A stretch of 39,157 nt of DNA from Sulfurimonas sp. (GTDB taxonomy: Bacteria > Campylobacterota > Campylobacteria > Campylobacterales > Sulfurimonadaceae): positions 1-39,157 of the forward strand of contig NZ_JACUTS010000015.1 in assembly GCF_014859695.1 (NCBI RefSeq), given 5' to 3'. Shown here in pieces: positions 16,945 to 25,038 of this stretch (positions within the stretch are counted from its first letter, which is position 1; each line of letters begins with the position of its first letter). The translations under genes and the position numbers were made by a program. Below the pieces are notes generated by a model. That model ran no database searches, was not told where the DNA came from, and saw only the letters and a list, made by a program, of their open reading frames with translations.

Positions 16945-18330
16945 TTAATTCAATCCCATCTTTGCGGGGTTTAAAATATTGTTTGGATCAAACGCCATTT
17001 TTATCGACCTAAAAAGCGCTATCTCTTCGGGCGTAAACGCCATCGACATATAAGGCGCTTTTGCAAGACCTATACCATGTTCACCGCTCAGAGTTCCGCC
17101 TAAATCAATAGTCGCTTGAAACACCTCTTCTATTGCCTGATAAGCGATTTTTACCTGCTCCGGGTCTTTGCCGTCTACCATTACGTTTGTATGCACGTTG
17201 CCGTCTCCGGTATGCCCAAAACATGGGATTTTAACATTGTATTTATCGGCTATGGCATAAAACTTCTCTAAAAGTTCAGGCAGAGCGGAACGCGGAACCG
17301 TAACATCCTCGTTTAGTTTCTTGCTCCCATAAACACTGAGCGCCGGCGAAGCATTGCGTCTTGCAAACCAAAGATCAGCCGCCTCTTTTTTATCTTTTGC
17401 GATTTTAAACTCATAACAACCATTCTCTTTAAAAACTTTCTCAATTTGAGCAAGCTGAAAATCAAGATCATCCTCCAAGTTTCCATCAACATCAGTCACC
17501 AAAAGCGCGCCCGCATCCACAGGAAGTCCTTTGTTAAAAGTCTGCTCGACAGCACGGATAGTCAAGTTGTCCAAAAACTCCATAGCAACAGGCGTTATGC
17601 CGCTCGCCATAGTTTTATATACCGCATTCATAGCATCGCTGACACTGTTAAAAACTCCCATTGCAGTTTTTGTCATTTTAGGTTTTGGAATAAGTCTTAG
17701 AGTTATTTCGCTAAGCACAGCCAAAGTCCCCTCAGAAGCTATCAAGATACCGCTTATGTTATAGCCTGCCACATCTTTTATGGTTCTTTTTCCCGCCTTG
17801 ATGATATCGCCGTTTGGAAGCACCGCGCGCGTTGCCATGACATAATCTTTTGTGATGCCATACTTTGCAGCTCTCATTCCGCCTGCATTTTCACTTACGT
17901 TTCCGCCGATGCTTGAGTACTCTTGGCTTGCCGGGTCCGGCGGATAGAAGAGTCCGACCTCTTCAACTGCGCGTTGCAAGTCCATGTTTATAACACCCGG
18001 CTGAACGACTGCGACCATGTTTTTCATATCTATCTCTAAGATTTTGTTCATGTGCTTTTCCATAGCAAGGACGACTCCGCCGCTGCTGGGAAGTGCTCCG
18101 CCTGTAAAACCACTTCCTGCACCGCGGGGAACTATGACAATTCTATGCTCATTGCAGTACTTTAGAATATTGCTTATATCATCTTCATCTCTTGGAAATA
18201 TAACGGCATCAGGCTCAAAATGCTCACGTGTTGCATCGTAAGAGTATGCTATGAGATGTGCTTTGTCACTATAGATATTTTCATTGCCGACAACTTGACT
18301 AAAATAGTCCAAATGTTTTTTTTCTATCAT
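16945..18330 (-). CDS. FAD-linked 2-hydroxyacid oxidase, GlcD-like (glycolate or D-lactate)
   Basis: A 461-residue flavoprotein oxidising a 2-hydroxyacid such as glycolate or D-lactate. The N-terminal PCMH-type FAD domain has VPRGAGSGFTGGALPSSGG and PPDPASQEYSSIGGN. The C-terminal oxidase domain has FGHTGDGNVHTN and SGEHGIGLAKAPYM with conserved His residues. I place the start at ATG 18330, with AAGGG seven bases before it. The ten upstream in-frame residues look extraneous. The first 32 bp overlap the 3' end of the PgbA-like gene, which suggests coupling. The partner subunits GlcE and GlcF are not adjacent. Confidence 0.85.
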   Translation of the reverse strand: MIEKKHLDYFSQVVGNENIYSDKAHLIAYSYDATREHFEPDAVIFPRDEDDISNILKYCNEHRIVIVPRGAGSGFTGGALPSSGGVVLAMEKHMNKILEIDMKNMVAVVQPGVINMDLQRAVEEVGLFYPPDPASQEYSSIGGNVSENAGGMRAAKYGITKDYVMATRAVLPNGDIIKAGKRTIKDVAGYNISGILIASEGTLAVLSEITLRLIPKPKMTKTAMGVFNSVSDAMNAVYKTMASGITPVAMEFLDNLTIRAVEQTFNKGLPVDAGALLVTDVDGNLEDDLDFQLAQIEKVFKENGCYEFKIAKDKKEAADLWFARRNASPALSVYGSKKLNEDVTVPRSALPELLEKFYAIADKYNVKIPCFGHTGDGNVHTNVMVDGKDPEQVKIAYQAIEEVFQATIDLGGTLSGEHGIGLAKAPYMSMAFTPEEIALFRSIKMAFDPNNILNPAKMGLN

Positions 18331-19132
18331 CTTTTTTCCCTTCAAAATCAAATTCTTCAACTATATCTTCGAGCTTTTCGCCGCCGCTTTTTACTATTTC
18401 GTAAAGCTCTTTGTTGTTTGGGTTTGCTTTTGCCATCAGTTCATAGTAGTGAGGCTCATACTCTTCGAGCTCGTCACTTCCCTCTCCCCACCAATTGGCA
18501 TCGATTTCAGGAACTCTCATATAAAAAGGAAGATTCAGCTCTTTTTGCTCTAACTTTGCATCTGTAATAGCCAATATTTTAAAACTTTTTGCATCTAATG
18601 TATAAACTCTCTCATCCAAATAGATAAAGACTAAACCCACAGACGTACTCGAACTCATCTCGGTAAAATCACTTCTAAGTGGTGTAGGGTGTCCGTTAAA
18701 TGAGAGTATGGTAGCAAAAATATCAGGGTGTATCCACTGAATATTGGAGCTTTTTATGACCCTATAGTAAATATCTTCGTTTGGAGCAATCAGAAGAGCT
18801 CTAGTATATCCAAAAGCCAAAACAGCCGTATCGCCTACTTTAACATCCCATCTTCCGCTTGGAAGAGCACTGCTGCTTAGTGCATTAAACTCGCTAAGAG
18901 CTACTTTTGCAATTTTACTATTCTCATCAAAACTCTTCACTACGGCATTTTTTAAGATGGTAGTATGCTCATCATTAATCCCATGAACAATAAAGCCGCT
19001 CACTCCTACGTCAATCTTCTCAATTTCAATCGTAACTTCGGTTGCATCCTCATTAATTCCCACGACAGGGGATTTTACAACAACTCCAAAAAGCTCTAAG
19101 GCTATAATTAAAAAAACAATTATCTGCTTCAT
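18299..19132 (-). CDS. PgbA-like plasminogen-binding N-terminal domain protein
   Basis: A 277-residue exported protein resembling the N-terminal domain of Helicobacter PgbA. The N-terminus is a signal peptide (MKQIIVFLIIALELFGVVVK). The first 190 residues are beta-rich, with VGVSGFIVHGIND and GDTAVLAFGYTRALLIAPNED, a conserved pattern in Campylobacterota members. The C-terminus is acidic then lysine-rich (EGKKDDRKK). The plasminogen-binding role known from H. pylori should not be assumed in a probably free-living organism. The 3' end overlaps the GlcD-like gene, and the gene is divergent from the M23 peptidase gene. Confidence 0.75.
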   Translation of the reverse strand: MKQIIVFLIIALELFGVVVKSPVVGINEDATEVTIEIEKIDVGVSGFIVHGINDEHTTILKNAVVKSFDENSKIAKVALSEFNALSSSALPSGRWDVKVGDTAVLAFGYTRALLIAPNEDIYYRVIKSSNIQWIHPDIFATILSFNGHPTPLRSDFTEMSSSTSVGLVFIYLDERVYTLDAKSFKILAITDAKLEQKELNLPFYMRVPEIDANWWGEGSDELEEYEPHYYELMAKANPNNKELYEIVKSGGEKLEDIVEEFDFEGKKDDRKKTFGLF

Positions 19133-19246
19133 TTTTCTACTTTATAAATAATATAGTGCGATTATAGCAAACAAACCTCACACTAAGGCAAATTTTGTTA
19201 GAGTTTTAAAATTATTTTGAAAAATTTTATATTTACGGTTATATTT

Positions 19247-20455
19247 ATGAGACAATTATTTATCTTTTTTTTATTTGTGACATCTATTTTTGGGGCAGAG
19301 GTTGAGACTTCCCGTTGGAGCAGCGGAGAGACATACCTGATGTTTTTAGAGAAAAACTCACTTCCCCTAAGACCTCTTTACTACAACTTAGACCAAGATG
19401 AACAACAACTTACCGAGGAGATCTATTCGGGTGTTCACTACCAAATCTCAAAAGAGAAAAGCGGTGAAATTTCTCAGATTTTTATACCTCTAAACGATGA
19501 GTTGCAAATCCATATATACAAACATAACGGGGAGTACTTTTTTGAAACTGTGCCCATTGTCAGTGAAACAAGAACAGAAGCGTTTACGCTTAAAATAGAG
19601 CACTCTCCCTATCTTGACATCGTAAGAGAGACTGGTTCCGTAAAGCTTGCGACAATCTTTGTCTCAAGTTTTAAACACTCGCTCAACTTCAAAAGAGACC
19701 TTCGCAAAGGCGACAGACTTGCTATGGTATATGAACAGAAATATCGTCTTGGAAAACCTTTTTCAATGCCTACTCTAAAAGCTGCCATGATAGAGATGAG
19801 AGGTAAACAACACTACATCTACTTAAATGATGATGGCAGATTTTACAACCAAGATGCCAATGAAATAGAAGGTTTTTTACTTGGAAATCCGGTTAGAGGA
19901 GCTAGAATATCTTCGTACTTTACAAAAAGAAGATTTCACCCCATTTTAAAAAAATATCGTGCGCATTCGGGAGTTGATTATGCCGCTTCAAGAGGCACTC
20001 CGATTGCAGCGGCCGGAAGCGGAAGAGTCGTCTTTATAGGATATACTAGAGGATATGGAAAACTGATAAAAGTGCAACATGAAGATGGTTATATGACTCT
20101 CTATGCTCATCAAAACTCATTTAGAAAAGGGTTAAAAAACGGCTCTTACGTGAAAAAAGGGCAGATCATCGGTTATGTCGGAAGTACTGGTCTCTCGACA
20201 GGTCCGCATCTGCATTTTGGACTCTATAAAAACAATCAAGCCATTGATCCTCTTCGCGTTGTTCAAGTGGCAACCAAAAAGCTCTCCGGCAAAGACAAAA
20301 CAGCCTTCTTGCAGCTAAAATCAAACTATGACGAGAGCATAAATCTGCATATTGCCAATGAGACAAAACATGCAAAACTCGGAGTACCTCAGAGTGTTTG
20401 TTACTTTTACAATGGAGAGTTTTGTGTACAAGATAGACTCAATTCAGACTCTTAA
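19247..20455 (+). CDS. M23-family peptidoglycan endopeptidase, Csd3/Pgp3-like
   Basis: Secreted zinc metallopeptidase that cleaves peptidoglycan crosslinks. From ATG 19247 the product is 402 residues with a signal peptide (MRQLFIFFLFVTSIFGAE). An N-terminal regulatory region follows, with an OapA-like middle part. The C-terminal LytM domain has metal ligands in YRAHSGVDYAASRG (HxxxD) and GPHLHFGLY (HxH). The size and layout fit Helicobacter Csd3/HdpA, which affects helical cell shape; this equivalence is inference. An in-frame TTG at 19217 would lengthen the signal peptide by ten residues. The 3' end overlaps the NUDIX gene by 44 bp. Confidence 0.85.
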   Translation: MRQLFIFFLFVTSIFGAEVETSRWSSGETYLMFLEKNSLPLRPLYYNLDQDEQQLTEEIYSGVHYQISKEKSGEISQIFIPLNDELQIHIYKHNGEYFFETVPIVSETRTEAFTLKIEHSPYLDIVRETGSVKLATIFVSSFKHSLNFKRDLRKGDRLAMVYEQKYRLGKPFSMPTLKAAMIEMRGKQHYIYLNDDGRFYNQDANEIEGFLLGNPVRGARISSYFTKRRFHPILKKYRAHSGVDYAASRGTPIAAAGSGRVVFIGYTRGYGKLIKVQHEDGYMTLYAHQNSFRKGLKNGSYVKKGQIIGYVGSTGLSTGPHLHFGLYKNNQAIDPLRVVQVATKKLSGKDKTAFLQLKSNYDESINLHIANETKHAKLGVPQSVCYFYNGEFCVQDRLNSDS

Positions 20456-20990
20456 AGAGCCAAGCTTCGTAAAACCCATATTGATAAACTACTCAGCTAA
20501 GGGCATTAACAGAAAATGGGAAGCCGTTGTAACACATGACAGCGTTGCCGTTTTGCTTTGGCATAGAGACAGAGATGCTTTTGTTTTGGTAAAACAGCTT
20601 CGAGCAACGGTGCTTAACAAAAATCCAGACAACGGCATAATGTACGAACTGTGCGCGGGCATAGTAGATAAAAACAAAAGCCTTGTCGAGATTGCCAGAG
20701 AAGAAGTTTTAGAGGAGTGTGGTTACGATATACCCGCAGAGAGTCTCACAAAAATCAGCTCTTTCTACACAAGCGTGGGAATATCCGGAACCTTTCAAAC
20801 ACTCTACTATGCGCTCTGTGATGACTCCATGAAGGTAAACGAGGGCGGCGGATTGGACGAGGAAGATATTGAGGTCGTCTATGTTCCTACCAAAGAGGCA
20901 AAAGAGTTTATGTTTAATGAGAGCTGCCAAAAAACTACGGGCGTTATGATGGCGTTTTACTGGTTTTTTGACAATCAACACTCTCTCTAA
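20412..20990 (+). CDS. NUDIX hydrolase resembling UDP-sugar pyrophosphatase
   Basis: A 192-residue NUDIX enzyme. The box region is GIVDKNKSLVEIAREEVLEE, followed by CGY. Compared with the classic GX5EX7REUXEEXGU, the first Glu is Lys and the Arg position is shifted. This variant box recalls human NUDT14 (UDP-glucose pyrophosphatase), whose motif also departs from the consensus there. The catalytic EE pair is kept. The start ATG 20412 (MESFVYKIDS) lies inside the end of the M23 gene. The substrate is probably a nucleotide sugar such as UDP-glucose or ADP-ribose. No terminator is clear in the 71 bp before the end of priA. Confidence 0.83.
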   Translation: MESFVYKIDSIQTLKEPSFVKPILINYSAKGINRKWEAVVTHDSVAVLLWHRDRDAFVLVKQLRATVLNKNPDNGIMYELCAGIVDKNKSLVEIAREEVLEECGYDIPAESLTKISSFYTSVGISGTFQTLYYALCDDSMKVNEGGGLDEEDIEVVYVPTKEAKEFMFNESCQKTTGVMMAFYWFFDNQHSL

Positions 20991-21061
20991 AAAAAATAAA
21001 AAGATTTATGTAAATTCTAGGCGCAGACAAGAAAGAATACTTTAGAAAAACTTTTATTTTT

Positions 21062-23032
21062 TTATCCAAATTCAATAGGGTCCATATCTATCTCTGCCAG
21101 CTCTATCTTGCAGGCAGAGACTGCTTTGATGATGTCGGTGCTTTTGTCAGAGCGCAGAAGTATCTCAAATCTGTACTTATCCGCAACCCGCTCAATGCCG
21201 CACTTTCCAAACCCGACTATCTCTACATTTGAAAACGCTCTCAAAGAGTCCTGCATCTGCTGCATCGCCTCCTGCGCTTTTATACCGTTTTTGTGTGAAA
21301 AGAGAATACGGCACAATTTTTTATAGGGCGGATAGAGCTCTTTTCTGTACTCTTTCTCGTCCTCTAAAAAATCCTCATATCTACCTACAAATGCGCTAAA
21401 AAAACTCTCGTTAAATGTTTGAACAAGCACTTTTGCACTCTCTTTTCTACCACTTCTTCCCGCTACTTGAACAAGCGTGGAGAGTGCTTTTTCTCTAGCT
21501 CTGTAGTCACTCATGCCCAGAATATTGTCAAGCCCCAAAACAACGGCTAAAGAGACACCGTGGTAGTCATGTCCTTTGCTGATCATCTGCGTTCCGACAA
21601 GTATATCCGTCTCTTTGTCGTTAAATCTCTTAAGAGCACGCTTGAGCTTGTTTGCGGTTGTAATGACATCTCTGTCAAACTGCTCTACATTCACCGCATC
21701 AAACTCGTTTTGTATCTCTTTGACAACCTCCGCCGTTCCAAGTCTTGAACTAACAAGATTTGGACTTTTGCACTCAGAACACTCCTGCGGTATTGCCTGA
21801 GCGAAGTTGCAGTAGTGGCACTTTAGCGATCTTGATTTTTGATGAATACTCATCCCCACGCTGCAAAATGGACACTTGTGTGTGTGTCCGCAATCAGAGC
21901 AGATAAGGTACTTAAAGTTTGCACGTGTCGGAAGAAAGACAATGACTTGCTCTTTTGCTTTGAGTGTCTCTTGCAGACTTGTCAGAATCATGGGGGAGAG
22001 TTTTTCGCTTGAGCGCTCATACACAAACTCTTTCTTTGAGCTAAAGTGTCCGCCTCTGAGTCTCACATACGGAAATTTTACGTAGGTTGTCAAACTCGGT
22101 GTCGCACTCCCCAAAACAACGCCAATATTGTGTATCTTTCCCATATAAATTGCAATGTCTCTTGCATTGTAACGCGGACGCGAAGATGATTTATAGCTCT
22201 CATCATGCTCCTCATCTACAACAATCAGTCCTAAATCTTTTACGGGCAGAAACAGAGCAGAGCGAGGACCTGCGATGATTTTTGCACTTCCGTCATGAAT
22301 TTTTCTTAGAGCCTCTTTTTTCTGTTTTGGAGTAAGTTTTGAGTGCCACATGACGACAGCATCGCCAAAGTGCTTATGGAGCCTCTGGTTCATCTGCGGA
22401 GTAAGAGAGATTTCGGGCATAAGAAATATAGAACGCTTCTTCTGCTCTATCATCTCCTCAAAATACTTCATATAAATCTCTGTTTTTCCGCTTCCCGTAT
22501 CGCCAAAAAGGAGTGAGGTTTTATGCTTTTTTAAAAATTCCAGTGCTTCGTTTTGTTTGGCTGAGAGAGTAATAGCAGAGTCCGTCACTGTGAGGAGCGT
22601 AGCGACGTGGCAGTCTCTGGGCGTTATGTCACTGTGAGATTGCCACGCTTCGCTCGCAATGACGGTGGATGCGTCATTATGAACAAGCAACACGTCATCC
22701 TGAACTTGATTCAGGATCTCATCATTTACATACCCAAGCATAACCCCAAGCGCTTCGCCGAGTGAGCAAAAATAGTATGCAGAGATAAATCGGGCAAGTG
22801 TTATCTGTTTTTGTGAGTAAGTCGAGTCGCAAACTTCTAAGATTTCGCTTGTTTTAAAATCAGGCTCTTTGCAAGAAGCAAGTAAAACCCCATAAACCTC
22901 TCTGTTTCTTACTTTTACTTTTACTTTTGTGCCGATAGCTATGGCACTTTGACTCTGGTAGGTAAAAGGCTCTAAGGGAGAGTTAAGAAGTGCTATGTTG
23001 TAGTAGTGCAATGTTTTAAAATTTTCATTCAA
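21062..23032 (-). CDS. priA: Primosomal protein N' (replication restart helicase) with repeat-derived insertion
   Basis: Helicase that reloads the replisome at collapsed forks. The N-terminal DNA-binding domain is recognisable by ALLNSPLEPFTYQS and NREVYGVLL. The helicase has Walker A LFGDTGSGKTEIY, VVDEEHDESYK (DEEH box), GSATPSL, and the zinc-binding cysteines CSDCGHTHKCPFC, CHYCNFAQ and CSEC. The protein is 656 residues. Roughly residues 104-151 are foreign: they are the in-frame translation of two palindromic repeats at 22582-22717, placed between the DNA-binding and helicase domains. The start is TTG 23032. A second in-frame TTG at 23011 would fit the family N-terminus equally well. Confidence 0.94.
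   Translation of the reverse strand: MNENFKTLHYYNIALLNSPLEPFTYQSQSAIAIGTKVKVKVRNREVYGVLLASCKEPDFKTSEILEVCDSTYSQKQITLARFISAYYFCSLGEALGVMLGYVNDEILNQVQDDVLLVHNDASTVIASEAWQSHSDITPRDCHVATLLTVTDSAITLSAKQNEALEFLKKHKTSLLFGDTGSGKTEIYMKYFEEMIEQKKRSIFLMPEISLTPQMNQRLHKHFGDAVVMWHSKLTPKQKKEALRKIHDGSAKIIAGPRSALFLPVKDLGLIVVDEEHDESYKSSSRPRYNARDIAIYMGKIHNIGVVLGSATPSLTTYVKFPYVRLRGGHFSSKKEFVYERSSEKLSPMILTSLQETLKAKEQVIVFLPTRANFKYLICSDCGHTHKCPFCSVGMSIHQKSRSLKCHYCNFAQAIPQECSECKSPNLVSSRLGTAEVVKEIQNEFDAVNVEQFDRDVITTANKLKRALKRFNDKETDILVGTQMISKGHDYHGVSLAVVLGLDNILGMSDYRAREKALSTLVQVAGRSGRKESAKVLVQTFNESFFSAFVGRYEDFLEDEKEYRKELYPPYKKLCRILFSHKNGIKAQEAMQQMQDSLRAFSNVEIVGFGKCGIERVADKYRFEILLRSDKSTDIIKAVSACKIELAEIDMDPIEFG
22582..22665. 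repeat. 84-bp palindromic repeat inserted in frame in priA
   Basis: Both ends read CCGTCA/TGACGG (22582-22587 and 22660-22665), and the arms are imperfect inverted copies with the AGCGAAGCGTGGCA-type core familiar from dispersed palindromic repeats in many genomes. At 84 bp (28 codons) it keeps the reading frame. On the coding strand it encodes a stretch including VIASEAWQSH and ITPRDCHVATLLT, residues with no counterpart expected in PriA. Confidence 0.75.
22697..22717. repeat. Second short palindromic repeat inside priA
   Basis: An 8-bp stem, ATCCTGAA with TTCAGGAT, and a 5-base loop. Together with flanking bases it matches a second common dispersed-repeat core (GTCATCCTGAAC). It lies 31 bp from the larger repeat in the same low-conservation linker and is translated in frame as EILNQVQDD. 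Confidence 0.6.
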
Positions 23033-23047
23033 TTATGGAAAGAATTT

Positions 23048-23332
23048 TTACGCAGCTCTATTGGAGTGATCACCCAATGGCTCGATATTTTTGTTTTCAT
23101 AGAGATCGGTGATCGCAAAACACAAATCATAATCATTCCACTCTAAATCACCATCTGTTATAGAAAAGGTCTTAAAGAGTTCTAAATCTTTATACTTTGA
23201 TATAGCAGGAATACGTGATAAAAATATAAAATTTTTAAAATCTATAACCCTCACCAGTCCGTCATTGAACTCTAGGCGAATTTGATAATCTTTGATATAT
23301 TCAGCTTTGACAACTTTTAATACTTGACACAT
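23048..23332 (-). CDS. DUF2442 domain protein
   Basis: A 94-residue protein matching the DUF2442 pattern: a beta-hairpin start (VLKVVKAEYIKDYQIRLEFN), DGLVRVIDF, then FKTFSITDGDLEWNDYDLCF and a terminal DLYEN. DUF2442 proteins often pair with a DUF4160 partner in toxin-antitoxin-like loci, but no partner is visible here. The start is ATG 23332 with GAGG eight bases upstream. It lies between priA and the pilin genes and may be co-transcribed with priA (15-bp gap). The function is unknown. Confidence 0.75.
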   Translation of the reverse strand: MCQVLKVVKAEYIKDYQIRLEFNDGLVRVIDFKNFIFLSRIPAISKYKDLELFKTFSITDGDLEWNDYDLCFAITDLYENKNIEPLGDHSNRAA

Positions 23333-23372
23333 TACTTAATCCTCCCCTCTATTTTAAATTACTGATATACTC

Positions 23373-23401
23373 TGCATTCCCACGGAGACCGTGGGAACGA
23401 G
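23373..23401. repeat. Short palindromic repeat, copy 1
   Basis: Stem TTCCCACGG (23377-23385) with CCGTGGGAA (23389-23397), loop AGA, flanked by TGCA and CGAG as in copy 2. It lies four bases beyond the stop of the pilin gene at 23406. A REP-like dispersed repeat; in pilin transcripts it may act as a 3'-end stabiliser or terminator. Confidence 0.75.
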
Positions 23402-23405
23402 AAAA

Positions 23406-23900
23406 TTAGTTAATTAAGAGTTTGCACATTTCCCCATAAGTACCGTTTGTTGTACTGCATGTAAACGTGCCTCTTTTAGATACATCAGCCTCTGTGCTAT
23501 CATAGTATGTAAAGACAACATCTATATTATTCACTCTAAATTTATATGTACCAGCAGCTGAACTGCTCCACTTTCCGTTTACCCCGGCTCTGTTTTCTAT
23601 GGGATACATAAGAACGCCGCCGAAGAGTCCACCGTTGTCCATCTGATTATATGTATTTCCATTACATGTATAAGTACCTGTTCCATTTGGTATATAATCA
23701 GGACAACCTATTATTAATCTTGATTGTCTCTCAGTAATGATAGCAGAACGAACAGACGCGACATCCGCAATCCCTTTGGAGATCTCAGCATCAGTTCTTG
23801 TAGCTGCTAATTTTGGTACTGCTATGGCAGCTAAAATACCCAAAACTACAATAACAAAAATCATCTCAATCATGGTAAAAGCATTTTTTGATTTTTTCAT
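23406..23900 (-). CDS. Type IV pilin-like / pseudopilin protein 1
   Basis: A 164-residue protein with a class III signal: short basic leader (MKKSKNA), then the prepilin helix FTMIEMIFVIVVLGILAAIA with Glu5 conserved. The residue before the cleavage site is Ala rather than the usual Gly. The globular part is larger than in the two upstream paralogs and has four cysteines (IIGCPDYIP, YTCNGN, FTCSTT, EMCKLL), which could form disulfides. It is the last of three tandem genes, 21 bp after the second. An AGAGG precedes the ATG at 23900. A role in type IV pilus or type II-like secretion assembly is inferred from the helix alone. Confidence 0.83.
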   Translation of the reverse strand: MKKSKNAFTMIEMIFVIVVLGILAAIAVPKLAATRTDAEISKGIADVASVRSAIITERQSRLIIGCPDYIPNGTGTYTCNGNTYNQMDNGGLFGGVLMYPIENRAGVNGKWSSSAAGTYKFRVNNIDVVFTYYDSTEADVSKRGTFTCSTTNGTYGEMCKLLIN

Positions 23901-23921
23901 AACACCTCTTTTTTATAAAGA

Positions 23922-24347
23922 TTAACGAGCAACACTTTCACCTAACAATTTGGTTACGCCTTCTTCTACATCTGCGAACAACGAACATCCGACAAGAGTT
24001 CCATCAACGTCGCTTATGGTTAAAGTAGCGTTTTCATCCTGCGTAACTGTAGCTACTGCACATACGTTTGTATTTCCGGCTGTAACAACCTGCGCTGTAA
24101 TTGTAGTTGGTGTTACAATTAAAGTATCACTTGCCTCCACAAAAGTATCTAGGTCAGGAACTCTTCCTTTTGCAGTAGCGGTAGCCTGAATCTGATTTAC
24201 AGCAATTTTCCAGTTAGCTAACGATGCTGTAGCCTTTGCGTCGTTACGCGTTACAGCTATTTTTGGAATAGCCACAGCCGCTAAAATACCTAAAATAACG
24301 ATGACAAATATCAGCTCTATCATGGTAAAACCGCGAGAAAATTTCAT
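23922..24347 (-). CDS. Type IV pilin-like / pseudopilin protein 2
   Basis: A 141-residue protein with leader MKFSRG and helix FTMIELIFVIVILGILAAVA, cleavable by prepilin peptidase after Gly. It is a clear paralog of pilin-like gene 3: the shared stretch runs from RNDAKATASLANWK through AVNQIQATATAKG, VPDL and SDTL, with changes spread along it. Two cysteines (TNVCAVATV, VGCSLF) occur at the same places in both. The pair therefore arose by tandem duplication. AAGG precedes the ATG at 24347. Whether it is a major or minor pilin cannot be told. Confidence 0.83.
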   Translation of the reverse strand: MKFSRGFTMIELIFVIVILGILAAVAIPKIAVTRNDAKATASLANWKIAVNQIQATATAKGRVPDLDTFVEASDTLIVTPTTITAQVVTAGNTNVCAVATVTQDENATLTISDVDGTLVGCSLFADVEEGVTKLLGESVAR

Positions 24348-24411
24348 AAAAAACCTTCGGTACCAACTTTAAAATCATCCTAAGATAACTTAAAAATAAC
24401 TACTTTATATA

Positions 24412-24440
24412 TGCATTCCCACGCAGAGCGTGGGAACGAG
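24412..24440. repeat. Short palindromic repeat, copy 2
   Basis: Stem TTCCCACGC (24416-24424) with GCGTGGGAA (24428-24436), loop AGA. It lies five bases beyond the stop of pilin-like gene 3, the same position relative to a pilin gene as copy 1. It separates pilin genes 3 and 2 in the transcript. Confidence 0.75.
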
Positions 24441-24445
24441 AGAAA

Positions 24446-24874
24446 TCAACGAGTTACACTTGAACCTGTTAATTTTATATCTCCTTCAGTAACCGTTTTA
24501 AACAATATACATGGACCAACACCAGTAACATCTACATCACTTATTGTCAAAGTACTTCCATTAGCATCAGTTACAACCGCACCTTCAGCACAAACACTTG
24601 TAACTCCACCACTTACAATTTGAGCAGTTATAGACTCAGTGCCAACAACTAAAGTATCACTTCCATCAATAAGAGTTGTCAAATCAGGAACAGTTCCAGT
24701 TGCAGTTGCAGTAGCTTGAATCTGATTTACAGCATTTTTCCAGTTTGCCATCGCTGCAGTAGCTTTCGCATCATCACGCGTAGCAGCCAACTTTGGAACT
24801 GCAACCGCAGCCAAAATACCTAAAATAACGATAACAAAAATCAACTCAATCATAGTAAAACCAGCTCTTTTCAT
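24446..24874 (-). CDS. Type IV pilin-like / pseudopilin protein 3
   Basis: First gene of the tandem pilin-like cluster, 142 residues: leader MKRAG, helix FTMIELIFVIVILGILAAVA, and a globular domain strongly similar to protein 2 (ANWKNAVNQIQATATATG). AAGGAG lies at good spacing before the ATG at 24874. A promoter should lie in 24875-24960, a stretch shared with the divergent flagellar side. No assembly ATPase, peptidase or platform gene is adjacent, so the machinery must be encoded elsewhere. Confidence 0.83.
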   Translation of the reverse strand: MKRAGFTMIELIFVIVILGILAAVAVPKLAATRDDAKATAAMANWKNAVNQIQATATATGTVPDLTTLIDGSDTLVVGTESITAQIVSGGVTSVCAEGAVVTDANGSTLTISDVDVTGVGPCILFKTVTEGDIKLTGSSVTR

Positions 24875-24984
24875 AAGAACTCCTTGTATATAAAAAATTT
24901 GGTCACTCTTGTAACCTTAGAGAATATTATGAGGCATATAAGATTAATAGTTGCTTAAGAGATTTGGAAGTGGGACTTTTTTCT

Positions 24985-25010
24985 CATTCCCATCGAGGAC
25001 GATGGGAATG
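24985..25010. repeat. Short palindromic repeat, copy 3
   Basis: An 11-bp stem CATTCCCATCG / CGATGGGAATG with a four-base loop AGGA. It belongs to the same repeat family as copies 1 and 2 (ATTCCCA...TGGGAA) but has a changed core. It ends 12 bp before the sigma-54 promoter of flgB. Confidence 0.7.
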
Positions 25011-25021
25011 CATACTCAATC

Positions 25022-25038
25022 TGGAACTTTAATTGCTT
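25022..25038 (+). promoter_or_regulatory. Sigma-54 promoter of the flgB operon
   Basis: TGGAACTTTAATTGCTT has GG at 25023-25024 and GC at 25035-25036 with exactly ten bases between. It matches the RpoN flagellar promoter form known in Campylobacter (TTGGAAC-N-TTGCTT). It lies 33 bp before the flgB ATG, fitting a -24/-12 promoter with a short leader. Control by the FlgSR-type system is inferred from the family. Confidence 0.85.

Noticed and set aside
18220-18567. 115-codon frame on the plus strand across the GlcD-like/PgbA-like junction
   Set aside because: It is antisense to two genes with clear family features and has no ribosome binding site or recognisable motif.
23737-24623. Open frames on the plus strand opposite the pilin genes
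   Set aside because: They mirror the hydrophobic, Ala/Val-rich pilin coding strand, and none has a start signal or plausible product.
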